From Lachnospiraceae bacterium (lineage in GTDB: Bacteria > Bacillota > Clostridia > Lachnospirales > Lachnospiraceae), in NCBI GenBank assembly GCA_900770785.1, contig CAAGLJ010000124.1:1-13394 (forward strand): a DNA stretch of 13,394 bases, written 5' to 3'. Under the pieces are notes generated by a model. The model was not told where the DNA came from and searched no databases. It saw only the letters and a program-made list of their open reading frames with translations. The first letter of the stretch is position 1; each line of letters starts with the position of its first letter. Shown here piece by piece: positions 7,531 to 13,394 of the stretch. Position numbers and translations under genes: made by a program.

Positions 7531-7559
7531 ATTATAACTAAGTGATAAATATCTGTCAA
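7531..7559 (-). promoter_or_regulatory. Sigma-A promoter of the rex operon
   Basis: On the minus strand a perfect -35 TTGACA (7559-7554) and a perfect -10 TATAAT (7536-7531) are separated by exactly 17 nt. The start of transcription should be near 7524, giving a leader of about 25 nt that holds little more than the ribosome site of rex. A full consensus match at optimal spacing implies strong expression unless repressed, which fits the overlapping operator candidate. Confidence 0.85.
7542..7559. promoter_or_regulatory. Candidate Rex operator in the rex promoter
   Basis: Read on the minus strand, TTGACAGATATTTATCAC is an imperfect palindrome with 6 of 9 arm positions paired. Compared with the Bacillus-type Rex site TTGTGAAATATTTCACAA it matches at 12 of 18 positions, including the TATTT core. 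It covers the -35 box and part of the spacer of the rex promoter, where a bound dimer would block RNA polymerase. Autoregulation of rex is known in several Gram-positives. The -35 consensus itself contributes some matches, so the assignment is tentative. Confidence 0.4.
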
Positions 7560-7563
7560 ATAA

Positions 7564-7592
7564 TTGACATTGCCCCATAAAGCACTTAAAAT
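7564..7592 (+). promoter_or_regulatory. Sigma-A promoter of the ABC-F gene
   Basis: On the plus strand TTGACA (7564-7569) and TAAAAT (7587-7592) are separated by exactly 17 nt. Transcription should begin near 7599, leaving a leader of about 27 nt before the ATG at 7626, with GGGAGG 7 nt ahead of it. The leader is too short for the leader-peptide attenuators found in front of many antibiotic-resistance ABC-F genes. Confidence 0.8.
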
Positions 7593-7625
7593 GCTGTTGA
7601 ACCTTACAAAAAGGGAGGAAGATAC

Positions 7626-9563
7626 ATGATTTTATCCGTATCCAATATCGGAAAAAGTTTTTCCGAAAAAGTTATTTTAGAAAATGTCTCCTTTCATCTG
7701 GAGGATTACGATAAGGCCGCTTTGGTAGGAATAAACGGGGCGGGAAAAACCACTCTTCTTAAGATTATCGTAGGAGAGGTATCCCCGGACGAAGGACTGG
7801 TTACCTTTTCCAAGGGGAAAACCTTCGGTTATCTTGCCCAGAACACGGAAGTTTCCGGCGACATTTCCATCTACGACAGCCTGCTTAAGGTCAAGGAGCC
7901 GCTTCTTATTCTGGAGAAGAACCTGCGCCGGATGGAAGGACAAATGCAGAGGCTTACCGGGGAAGCTCTGGAAGAGCTGATGAAGCAGTATACGGATGCC
8001 AATCATCAGTATGAGGTGAATGGCGGTTATCTCTATCGAAGTGAAATTACAGGCGTATTGAAGGGTCTGGGGTTTGCCCAGGAGGACTTTTCCCGTTCCC
8101 TTGCCACCCTTTCCGGTGGACAAAAAACCCGGGTGGCTCTGGGGCACCTTCTCTTAACCAGGCCGGATCTGATCATTCTGGATGAGCCTACCAACCATCT
8201 GGACATGGCTTCTATTTCCTGGCTGGAGAATTATCTGCTTAACTACAAGGGGGCTGTCCTGATCGTCTCCCATGACCGCTATTTTCTGGATAAAATTGCC
8301 GGCAGAGTAATTGAGCTGGATCAGGGTAAGGCCACCGTTTTTCAAGGGAATTATTCTGCTTATTCGGTAAAAAAGGAAATGCTTCGAACCGCCCAGTGGA
8401 ATGCCTATCTGAAACAGCAGCAGGAAATCCGGCATCAGGAGGAGGTTATCGACAAGCTGAAAGCCTTTAACCGGGAAAAATCCATTAAGCGGGCAGAAAG
8501 CAGGGAAAAAGCCTTAAATAAGCTTCAGCGGATTGACAAACCCACCGAAGCCGATTCCCAGATGAAGCTGACCCTCACCCCCCACCTGACCAGTGGAAAG
8601 GATGTATTGGAGGTTCAGGGTCTTTCCAAAGCATTTCCTCCCCAGACCCTGTTTGCTGATTTATCCTTTTCTATCAAAAGAGGTGAGCATGTAGCCATTA
8701 TCGGCGATAACGGAACGGGAAAAACCACCCTCCTCAAAATCATCAATGGTCTTTTGGAGGCGGACAGCGGAACCATTACCCTGGGAACCAATGTGGTTAT
8801 GGGCTACTACGATCAGGAGCATCAGATGCTCAGCCGCGAAAAGACACTTATGGAGGAAATTTCCGATTCCTACCCTTATTTGACCGGTACACAGATCCGC
8901 AATACTCTGGCTGCTTTTCTCTTTACCGGAGAGGATGTGTTTAAGCAGATTGGCTCTTTAAGCGGTGGAGAACAGGGGCGTGTGGCTCTGGCTAAGCTAA
9001 TGCTTTCTGAAAGTAATTTTCTGATTCTGGATGAGCCTACCAACCACCTGGATATTCTCTCGAGAGAGATTCTGGAAGGAGCAATTAACCATTATGAAGG
9101 AACCCTGCTTTACGTTTCCCACGACCGCTATTTTATCAATAAAACGGCTCATCGCATTCTTGACCTCTCCGGTCAGTGCCTCACCAGCTATCTGGGTAAT
9201 TTCGATTATTATCTGGAAAAACGGCCTGAACCGGCGGACAATTTGGGGCAGGGGAGCTTTCCTCCTGCGGCCTTTGGCAGAGAGGTGTCTCCAAAAGAAG
9301 AGGCTCCTTCCTCCAGTCAGAAGGAGGATTACCGCTTAAGGAAGGAGGAGCAGGCCGCCCGGCGAAAAAAGGAAAATGCCTTAAAAAAAACGGAGGAAGA
9401 AATCTCCCGCATAGAGCTTCGGCTGTCCCAGCTGGACGAGGAAATGGCCCATCCTCAAAATTGCAGCAACTCCTGTCGGCTTCAGGAGCTTCAGGCAGAA
9501 AAGGACGGGCTGGAGGAAAGGCTTTTAGAATTAATGGAAATCTGGGAAGAACTGTCCTCCTGA
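7626..9563 (+). CDS. ABC-F family ribosome-associated ATPase, YdiF-like
   Basis: A 645-residue protein with two ABC ATPase cassettes and no membrane domain. Cassette 1 has Walker A GINGAGKT (35-42), signature LSGGQ (162-166), Walker B/D-loop LIILDEPTNHLD (182-193) and SHDR (215-218). Cassette 2 has GDNGTGKT (360-367), LSGGE (445-449), FLILDEPTNHLD (465-476) and SHDR (498-501). The charged helical linker (about 245-315) is the position of the tRNA-contacting arm of ABC-F factors, and residues about 565-645 form a C-terminal coiled coil after a Pro/Ser-rich spacer. ABC-F proteins bind the ribosomal E site to relieve stalling, and some protect against antibiotics. The linker is of ordinary length and the promoter leader is short, so I favour a housekeeping factor like Bacillus subtilis YdiF over a resistance factor. 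It is transcribed divergently from rex and ends 8 nt from the convergent birA stop. Confidence 0.95.
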   Translation: MILSVSNIGKSFSEKVILENVSFHLEDYDKAALVGINGAGKTTLLKIIVGEVSPDEGLVTFSKGKTFGYLAQNTEVSGDISIYDSLLKVKEPLLILEKNLRRMEGQMQRLTGEALEELMKQYTDANHQYEVNGGYLYRSEITGVLKGLGFAQEDFSRSLATLSGGQKTRVALGHLLLTRPDLIILDEPTNHLDMASISWLENYLLNYKGAVLIVSHDRYFLDKIAGRVIELDQGKATVFQGNYSAYSVKKEMLRTAQWNAYLKQQQEIRHQEEVIDKLKAFNREKSIKRAESREKALNKLQRIDKPTEADSQMKLTLTPHLTSGKDVLEVQGLSKAFPPQTLFADLSFSIKRGEHVAIIGDNGTGKTTLLKIINGLLEADSGTITLGTNVVMGYYDQEHQMLSREKTLMEEISDSYPYLTGTQIRNTLAAFLFTGEDVFKQIGSLSGGEQGRVALAKLMLSESNFLILDEPTNHLDILSREILEGAINHYEGTLLYVSHDRYFINKTAHRILDLSGQCLTSYLGNFDYYLEKRPEPADNLGQGSFPPAAFGREVSPKEEAPSSSQKEDYRLRKEEQAARRKKENALKKTEEEISRIELRLSQLDEEMAHPQNCSNSCRLQELQAEKDGLEERLLELMEIWEELSS

Positions 9564-9571
9564 TGCAAAAT

Positions 9572-10546
9572 TTAAAGTCTGATCCTGATTTCTCCATAGG
9601 ACAGACTTTGTCTTTCCCCATTCTCATATTTTACCATCAGCCGACATTCATCATCTATCCCGCAGACGAAAGCACTTCGCTTTTCATCTCCCAGAATAAC
9701 GGTGACCTGCCTTCCGACAGCCAGATTACGCCTTCTGTACTCTTCTCTATAGTCGGTTTCCTCCATTCTGTGGTAATAATACATAAAACGGTTAAGAAAA
9801 ACGGCGGCCAGTCGATTTTTTACCTCCTCCCGGGTATGTAAAAAAACGGCTCCTGCCGTCTCCTCCAGTTCTTTGGGAAAACCATCCAGCGGAGGATAGA
9901 GATTAATTCCTGCACCAAGAATGACATAGTCCAGTACTCCGCTTTCAATCCCCAAAGAGGCCTCGGTCAGAATGCCACAAACCTTTTTCTCCCTGACATA
10001 GATATCATTGACCCATTTGATCTGAGCCTTTTCATGGGATACGGCTTCTATTGCCTCACACATCGCCACCGCTCCGATTACGGTCAGCCTGACTGCCTGA
10101 TGCGCCGGGTAATGCGAGGGTCTAAGCAGAACACTAAGATATATTCCTGTTTGGGAGGGCGAAAAAAAGTCCCGTCCGTAACGCCCTCTTCCTTCCGTCT
10201 GTTCATTGGCAATAACCGTATCCCCTTCAGCAGCACCCTGATTGGCTTTTTCCCGAATCAGAGCATTGGTTGAGGTCACCGTAGGAAGTACCGTAAGTTC
10301 CATATCCCTGCATTCCTGATCCAGATATTTCCAAATTCCCTGAGGCGACAGGATATCTGATTCTATAGAAAGGCAATAGCCTCTGTTGGTAGCCGCATCT
10401 ATTGCATAGCCTTCCTTTCTAAGGTTTTTTACCGCCTTCCACACTGCCGCCCTGGACAGGCACAGCTTCTGTGCAATTTCCTCGCCGGAAAACCAGATTC
10501 CCTTATTCGTCTCAAACAGCTCCAGTAATTTATCTCTGGTTGTCAT
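9572..10546 (-). CDS. birA: Biotin--[acetyl-CoA-carboxylase] ligase / biotin operon repressor
   Basis: A 324-residue group II biotin protein ligase. The N-terminal winged helix (about 5-60; EEIAQKLCLSRAAVWKAVKNL at 22-42, then NRGYCL) binds DNA. The catalytic domain has TSTN (91-94), the biotinyl-AMP loop GRGRYGRDFFSP (119-130), KWVNDIYVREKKVCGIL (177-193; KWVND for the usual KWPND) and GAGIN (211-215). A C-terminal SH3-like domain follows from about 275. It makes biotinyl-5'-AMP and attaches biotin to carboxylase carrier domains; when acceptors are saturated it dimerises and represses biotin genes. The ATG at 10546 has AGGAGG immediately upstream. It is the last gene of the bioY transcript, which has a BirA-type operator, so it should regulate its own operon. 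Confidence 0.97.
   Translation of the reverse strand: MTTRDKLLELFETNKGIWFSGEEIAQKLCLSRAAVWKAVKNLRKEGYAIDAATNRGYCLSIESDILSPQGIWKYLDQECRDMELTVLPTVTSTNALIREKANQGAAEGDTVIANEQTEGRGRYGRDFFSPSQTGIYLSVLLRPSHYPAHQAVRLTVIGAVAMCEAIEAVSHEKAQIKWVNDIYVREKKVCGILTEASLGIESGVLDYVILGAGINLYPPLDGFPKELEETAGAVFLHTREEVKNRLAAVFLNRFMYYYHRMEETDYREEYRRRNLAVGRQVTVILGDEKRSAFVCGIDDECRLMVKYENGERQSLSYGEIRIRL
9574..9609. terminator. Putative bidirectional terminator between the ABC-F gene and birA
   Basis: AAAGTCTG (9574-9581) pairs with CAGACTTT (9602-9609) and TCCT (9583-9586) pairs with AGGA (9598-9601). This gives a 12-bp stem with one bulged base and an 11-nt loop. On the minus strand it is followed by AAATTTTG, a usable U-run for birA; on the plus strand only by GTCTTTCC, a weak one for the ABC-F gene. 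It overlaps the last twelve codons of birA, so it must do double duty as coding sequence. The stem is clear; its termination efficiency, especially on the plus strand, is uncertain. Confidence 0.5.
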
Positions 10547-10561
10547 ATTCCCTCCTGTTGA

Positions 10562-10936
10562 TTAGTGGCAAAGTTCGTTCCACTGACAGTCTCCGCAAAC
10601 CTCTTTTCTTTTTCCAGGAAGCAGTATATTGCGGCGTACCAGCCCCTCAAACTCCAAAAAGGGCATGATTTCTCCCTCGGCTATATTGCACCTTGTAAGC
10701 ACCTGCCGGTCATATTCCCTAATCTTTTCCCCGGCTGCACACACTTCACCGTTATTATGCGGGCATATAGCACAAATCAAATCCGTCTGACTGATAATAC
10801 AGACCAGTGGATTCTTCTCCAGTCTGCTCTTTATGTTCGTCATATTTTCGATAAATTCGCTGCTGTAGCCCTCCCCTTTGAAAAAGCTGAGACAGAGTCC
10901 ATGATGCGCTCTGATTCTATATGGCTGTTCCTTCAT
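10562..10936 (-). CDS. DUF1284-family cysteine-rich protein
   Basis: A 124-residue protein. Its start, YRIRAHHGLCLSFFKGEGYS, followed by SEFIENM, resembles the DUF1284 family (RIRxHHxLC...GYS..F..NM). It has nine Cys in 124 residues. Two groups look like metal or Fe-S ligands: C55-x2-C58-x7-C66 in the segment ICAICPHNNGEVC, and C114-x2-C117-x5-C123 near the C-terminus (CGDCQWNELC). H11, H12 and C15 of the N-terminal motif could add ligands. No signal peptide or membrane helix. I chose the ATG at 10936 because GAGGG lies 8 nt upstream; an in-frame TTG at 10951 overlaps that site and is less likely. It sits 40 nt after bioY and 15 nt before birA, so it is in the biotin operon. Biochemical function is unknown; metal binding is an inference from the Cys spacing. 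Confidence 0.88.
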   Translation of the reverse strand: MKEQPYRIRAHHGLCLSFFKGEGYSSEFIENMTNIKSRLEKNPLVCIISQTDLICAICPHNNGEVCAAGEKIREYDRQVLTRCNIAEGEIMPFLEFEGLVRRNILLPGKRKEVCGDCQWNELCH

Positions 10937-10976
10937 CTGCTGTACCCTCAATCTGTATGTCCCTTCCTGCTGTAGT

Positions 10977-11534
10977 TTAGTCTATTCGGATTGCTCCAGC
11001 AAGCCGTTTGCAGATAGCCAGAGCCAAAGCGATCTTCAACAAATCCGGGATAATATAAGGGAATACACACCAGCCAAGGGCAGTCATCAGCCCGATTTCA
11101 CCGGTGTTTTTTCCATAAATGAACATGAACCATGCCGTTCCGAAGATGTAGCATACCAAAAGGCCAAGCAGCATGGAAAGAGCCAGCACCCATCTCTTCT
11201 TCCCTAAAAACTGCTCCATTACCCACATAACCAGAGCAGAAAAAAGGAAGCCGATAATATAACCTCCTGTATTGCCAAACAGGACACTGGGCCCCCCCGA
11301 AAAGCCGGCAAAAACCGGAACACCTACCGCCCCCAATAATAAATAGACCAGAATGGACAAGGTTCCTCTCTTTCCCCCCAAAACGCCTACCGCTAAAAAG
11401 ACACCAAAGGTCTGTAACGTAAAAGGAACCATCGCCGGGATGGAAATCCATGAGCAGACCGCCATTATCGCTGTAAACATGGCGATATAAGCCATATCTG
11501 CTGTTTTCATTCTCTTTGCTGCTACTGTTGACAT
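10977..11534 (-). CDS. bioY: Biotin transporter BioY, ECF S component
   Basis: A 185-residue membrane protein, the substrate-binding S component of an energy-coupling-factor transporter for biotin. About six hydrophobic helices are visible (roughly 14-36, 38-54, 58-72, 91-110, 115-137 and 155-178). The family motif GAVGVPVFAGFSGG (68-81), then LFGNTGGYIIGF (85-96), is present, with GNTGG where GPTGG is usual. The N-terminal helix contains MAYIAMFTAIMAV, like the EcfT-interaction helix of S components. EcfA, EcfA' and EcfT are not in the window, so it presumably shares a module encoded elsewhere. I chose the ATG at 11534 because GGAGG lies 7 nt upstream; an ATG at 11558 would add eight residues without a ribosome site. 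It is the first gene of the bioY-DUF1284-birA transcript. Confidence 0.96.
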   Translation of the reverse strand: MSTVAAKRMKTADMAYIAMFTAIMAVCSWISIPAMVPFTLQTFGVFLAVGVLGGKRGTLSILVYLLLGAVGVPVFAGFSGGPSVLFGNTGGYIIGFLFSALVMWVMEQFLGKKRWVLALSMLLGLLVCYIFGTAWFMFIYGKNTGEIGLMTALGWCVFPYIIPDLLKIALALAICKRLAGAIRID

Positions 11535-11580
11535 AATGTAACCTCCACACTTTCTCATTAAAATTGTAATCTTTTCAACT

Positions 11581-11610
11581 AGAATAGCATGATGGCTTGA
11601 TAATTGTCAA
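11581..11610 (-). promoter_or_regulatory. Promoter of the bioY operon
   Basis: On the minus strand a perfect -35 TTGACA (11610-11605) is followed after 18 nt by TATTCT (11586-11581), a 4-of-6 match to the -10 consensus. Transcription would start near 11574, giving a leader of about 40 nt that contains the ribosome site. The -35 box is entirely inside the downstream half of the BirA operator. Confidence 0.6.
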
Positions 11611-11635
11611 CTATAATAAGTTATCAGGTTTACAA
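11604..11635. promoter_or_regulatory. BirA operator (biotin box) upstream of bioY
   Basis: On the minus strand TTGTAAACC (11635-11627) and AGTTGACAA (11612-11604) are separated by 14 nt. The halves are inverted repeats with 7 of 9 positions paired, extended by one more pair (A11603/T11636). This matches the known bacterial BirA operator, TTGTAAACC or TTGTTAACC and its inverse spaced by 14-16 nt. It overlaps the -35 box of the bioY promoter, where BirA-biotinyl-AMP would block initiation. BirA with a DNA-binding domain is encoded at the end of the same operon. Confidence 0.8.
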
Positions 11636-11658
11636 TATGCCTGTTTGGCAGCTGTACG

Positions 11659-11686
11659 AAAACAGGCAGTCTCATAAGACTGCCTG
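11659..11686 (-). terminator. Rho-independent terminator of icd
   Basis: A perfect 10-bp stem, CAGGCAGTCT paired with AGACTGCCTG (11663-11672 and 11677-11686), has a 4-nt loop and is followed on the minus strand by TTTT (11662-11659). It lies about 20 nt after the icd stop codon and about 25 nt before the biotin operator, so it isolates the biotin operon from icd transcription. Confidence 0.9.
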
Positions 11687-11705
11687 CCCACCAATGGAAT
11701 ATTCA

Positions 11706-12914
11706 TTACAGACTCTTCTCCAGCTCCTTACGAACAGCCTTAATAAATCCTTCGCTGTTCAGCACCTGTACATTTTCCAGGGAAGTAATCAGCGCCAAAT
11801 CCTTCGTCATTTTTCCCTGCTCAATGGTACTTAAAGTAGCCCTTTCCAGCTTGTCAGCAAAGGTAACCAGTTCACTGATTCCATCCAACTCCCCTCTTTT
11901 TCTTAAAGCCCCCGTCCAGGCAAAAATGGTTGCCACAGAGTTGGTAGAGGTTTCTTCCCCTTTTAAATGCTTGTAATAATGTCTTTGCACCGTTCCATGA
12001 GCTGCCTCATACTCATATACCCCTGTGGGAGATACCAGAACGGAGGTCATCATGGCAAGAGAACCAAAGGCAGAAGAAACCATATCACTCATTACATCTC
12101 CATCATAGTTCTTGCAGGCCCAGATAAAACCACCTCTGGCTTTCATTACACGAGCTACTGCATCATCGATCAGAGTATAGAAATACTCCAGCCCCAGCTC
12201 TTCAAACCGGCTCTTATATTCTGTATCATAGATTTCCTGGAAAATATCTTTAAAGGTATGATCATATTTCTTGGAAATGGTATCCTTGGTAGCAAACCAC
12301 AAATCCTGCCTGGTATCCACTGCATAGTTAAAGCAGGCTCTGGCAAAGCTTCCAATGGACTCTTCCGTATTATGTATACCCTGAATAATCCCTGCTGCGT
12401 TAAAGTCATGGATGACTTCTCTGGTTACGGTTCCGTCGGCTGCGGTAAACACCAGCTCCGCTCTCCCCGGTCCGGACACCTTGATTTCTGTATTCTTATA
12501 TACATCTCCATACGCATGCCTTGCCAATGTAATGGGCTTTTCCCAGTTTCTTACACAGGGTTCAATCCCCTTTACCACAATCGGGGTACGAAATACGGTT
12601 CCATCCAGAATAGCTCTGATAGTTCCGTTGGGGCTTTTCCACATTTCCTTCAGATTATATTCTGTCATCCTTGCTGCATTGGGAGTAATGGTAGCACATT
12701 TTACTGCCACACCATATTTCAGCGTAGCGTTAGCAGAATCTACCGTTACCTGATCTTTCGTTTCATTACGGTATTCCAGGCCCAAATCATAATACTCTGT
12801 TTTCAAATCAATGAAGGGAAGCAATAATTCGTCCTTAATCATCGTCCAGAGAATTCTGGTCATTTCGTCTCCATCCATCTCCACCAGGGGGGTAGTCATT
12901 TTAATCTTATCCAT
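11706..12914 (-). CDS. icd: NADP-dependent isocitrate dehydrogenase (eukaryotic-type subfamily)
   Basis: A 402-residue enzyme that oxidatively decarboxylates isocitrate to 2-oxoglutarate with NADP. Substrate-site motif SPNGTIRAILDGTVFRTPI (94-112) supplies S94, R100 and R109; R132 and Y139 lie in ARHAYGDVYK; the catalytic lysine is K210 in ATKDTISKKYD; metal ligands are D251, D273 and D277 (LIDD, YDGDVMSD). The coenzyme loop AAHGTVQRHYYKH (304-316) has R311 and H312, equivalent to the NADP-selecting Arg-His of the human cytosolic enzyme, so NADP use is predicted. The length and these motifs place it with the homodimeric eukaryotic-type enzymes and not with the Escherichia coli type. I chose the ATG at 12914 because GGAGG lies 5 nt upstream and MDKIKMTTPLVEMDGDEMTR is the usual family start. 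The frame stays open to 13013 but that part overlaps the regulator gene. Confidence 0.97.
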   Translation of the reverse strand: MDKIKMTTPLVEMDGDEMTRILWTMIKDELLLPFIDLKTEYYDLGLEYRNETKDQVTVDSANATLKYGVAVKCATITPNAARMTEYNLKEMWKSPNGTIRAILDGTVFRTPIVVKGIEPCVRNWEKPITLARHAYGDVYKNTEIKVSGPGRAELVFTAADGTVTREVIHDFNAAGIIQGIHNTEESIGSFARACFNYAVDTRQDLWFATKDTISKKYDHTFKDIFQEIYDTEYKSRFEELGLEYFYTLIDDAVARVMKARGGFIWACKNYDGDVMSDMVSSAFGSLAMMTSVLVSPTGVYEYEAAHGTVQRHYYKHLKGEETSTNSVATIFAWTGALRKRGELDGISELVTFADKLERATLSTIEQGKMTKDLALITSLENVQVLNSEGFIKAVRKELEKSL

Positions 12915-12942
12915 GTAAACCTCCATATGTTTTTCTTCTACT

Positions 12943-13394
12943 TTACTGTGAAAATCCGCTTTTGGCAATATCCTGGTTTTCTCCTTCCGTGCAATAAGCC
13001 TCATAAAGTCCATTTTTTACCATGTTTTCATAGGCATTTAAAATATGCTCATTGGCAACTCTTTCTGCCTTTTGGGCATCCTTCTCCTTGATGGCCTCCA
13101 GTATCTGCTTATGCTCCTTATTGGACTCTGTGCTTCTTTTGTATTTAGCCAGTGTCTTCTTCCTTACCCTCAGTACATACCCATGAAAATCTCTCAGCTG
13201 TCTCTCCAGCATCTTACTGCCCGCAGCCTCATATAAAATTTCATGAAACCGGTTATCCAGCTGGGTTATCTGCTGGGTATGCCCCTTGGACGCATGAAAT
13301 TCAGATAAATAGACATTTTCCTCCAGCTCCTCCAATTGCTCCCTGGTAATATTCATGGTTGCCCATTTGGCACACAGTCCCTCCAGCAGAGAAC
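12943..13394 (-). CDS. GntR/FadR-family transcriptional regulator, C-terminal FCD domain (cut by right window edge)
   Basis: The frame is open to the window edge, so only the last 149 residues are seen; the N-terminal GntR winged helix is outside. The visible part begins SLLEGLCAKWAT, the usual start of an FCD ligand-binding domain, and is all-helical. The metal-ligand pattern of FCD domains is present: D and H in LDNRFHEILYEAAGS, H in NKEHKQIL, and H in ANEHILNAYE. FCD domains of this type bind small carboxylates through a divalent metal ion, which controls DNA binding. A Met at 13356 is internal and not the start. The stop is 28 nt before icd on the same strand, so the two are likely co-transcribed and icd is a plausible target. 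Confidence 0.9.
   Translation of the reverse strand, partial: SLLEGLCAKWATMNITREQLEELEENVYLSEFHASKGHTQQITQLDNRFHEILYEAAGSKMLERQLRDFHGYVLRVRKKTLAKYKRSTESNKEHKQILEAIKEKDAQKAERVANEHILNAYENMVKNGLYEAYCTEGENQDIAKSGFSQ

Noticed and set aside
7593..7625. Attenuator or leader peptide for antibiotic induction of the ABC-F gene
   Set aside because: The predicted leader is about 27 nt and holds only the ribosome site; no open frame or hairpin is possible.
8175..9046. Identical 23-bp stretches at 8175-8197 and 9024-9046
   Set aside because: Both encode the ILDEPTNH Walker B segment of the two ABC cassettes. This is paralogous domain duplication and not a mobile repeat.
9181..9627. Minus-strand open frame across the end of the ABC-F gene
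   Set aside because: Its Pro/Arg/Phe-rich translation is the antisense of the charged ABC-F tail, and it also overlaps the birA stop. No family resemblance.
11535..11580. Riboswitch in the bioY leader
   Set aside because: The leader is about 40 nt and no stable structure is seen; the BirA operator explains the regulation.
11639..11667. Second inverted repeat (GCCTGTTT/AAACAGGC) sharing bases with the icd terminator, considered as an antiterminator
   Set aside because: Its downstream arm is made only after the terminator has formed, and the bioY start site lies beyond it, so it cannot control bioY or prevent termination in the usual way.
11967..12827. Long plus-strand open frame antisense to icd
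   Set aside because: It lies wholly within icd, its translation is low-complexity (rich in Ile, Cys and Ser) with no recognisable motif, and it has no supporting ribosome site. It is a by-product of the icd codon pattern.

Overview
The window looks like a chromosomal core region of a Gram-positive, low-to-mid GC anaerobe of the Clostridia, most likely a Lachnospiraceae member. The evidence is strong purine-rich Shine-Dalgarno sites, sigma-A promoters of the TTGACA/TATAAT type, a Rex redox repressor next to a YdiF-like ABC-F gene, an alr-mazF pair, a BirA with a DNA-binding domain, an energy-coupling-factor BioY, and an eukaryotic-type NADP isocitrate dehydrogenase. The family assignment is inference from protein character; no 16S or marker search was possible. 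I see no prophage, insertion sequence, CRISPR array, tRNA or rRNA.

Layout, left to right. (1) Positions 1-7500 are all on the minus strand. Read in the direction of transcription: rex, a coiled-coil protein of unknown function, nnr (NAD(P)H-hydrate repair), alr (alanine racemase) and a MazF-type RNase. An internal promoter then leads into a CBS/CorC membrane-anchored protein, yebC, a zinc-ribbon plus CFI-box-like protein, and a membrane protein cut by the left edge. (2) Positions 7501-7625 hold two back-to-back sigma-A promoters, one for rex (minus) and one for the ABC-F gene (plus). A candidate Rex operator lies inside the rex promoter. (3) Positions 7626-9563 carry the ABC-F ATPase, the only plus-strand gene. 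(4) Positions 9572-11534 are a minus-strand biotin operon, bioY - DUF1284 protein - birA, preceded by a promoter whose -35 box sits in a BirA-type operator. (5) Positions 11706-13394 hold icd and, upstream of it, the C-terminal part of a GntR/FadR-type regulator cut by the right edge. A strong terminator separates icd from the biotin operon.

How the genes fit together. The rex operon begins with an NADH/NAD+ sensor and includes the enzyme that repairs damaged NAD(P)H, so it is a redox-cofactor unit that also carries alanine racemase for peptidoglycan. The biotin operon appears self-regulated: the BirA it encodes should bind the operator in front of bioY and so control uptake and its own synthesis. 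The GntR regulator and icd are spaced as one transcript, which suggests carboxylate-responsive control of 2-oxoglutarate formation.

Most of the window is ordinary housekeeping content. The parts least explained by known biology are the cysteine-rich DUF1284 protein inside the biotin operon, the coiled-coil protein between rex and nnr, the zinc-ribbon/CFI-box-like protein behind yebC, and a MazF with no adjacent antitoxin gene. No intergenic stretch exceeds 300 bases; the longest (11535-11705 and 7501-7625) are filled by the regulatory sites listed.
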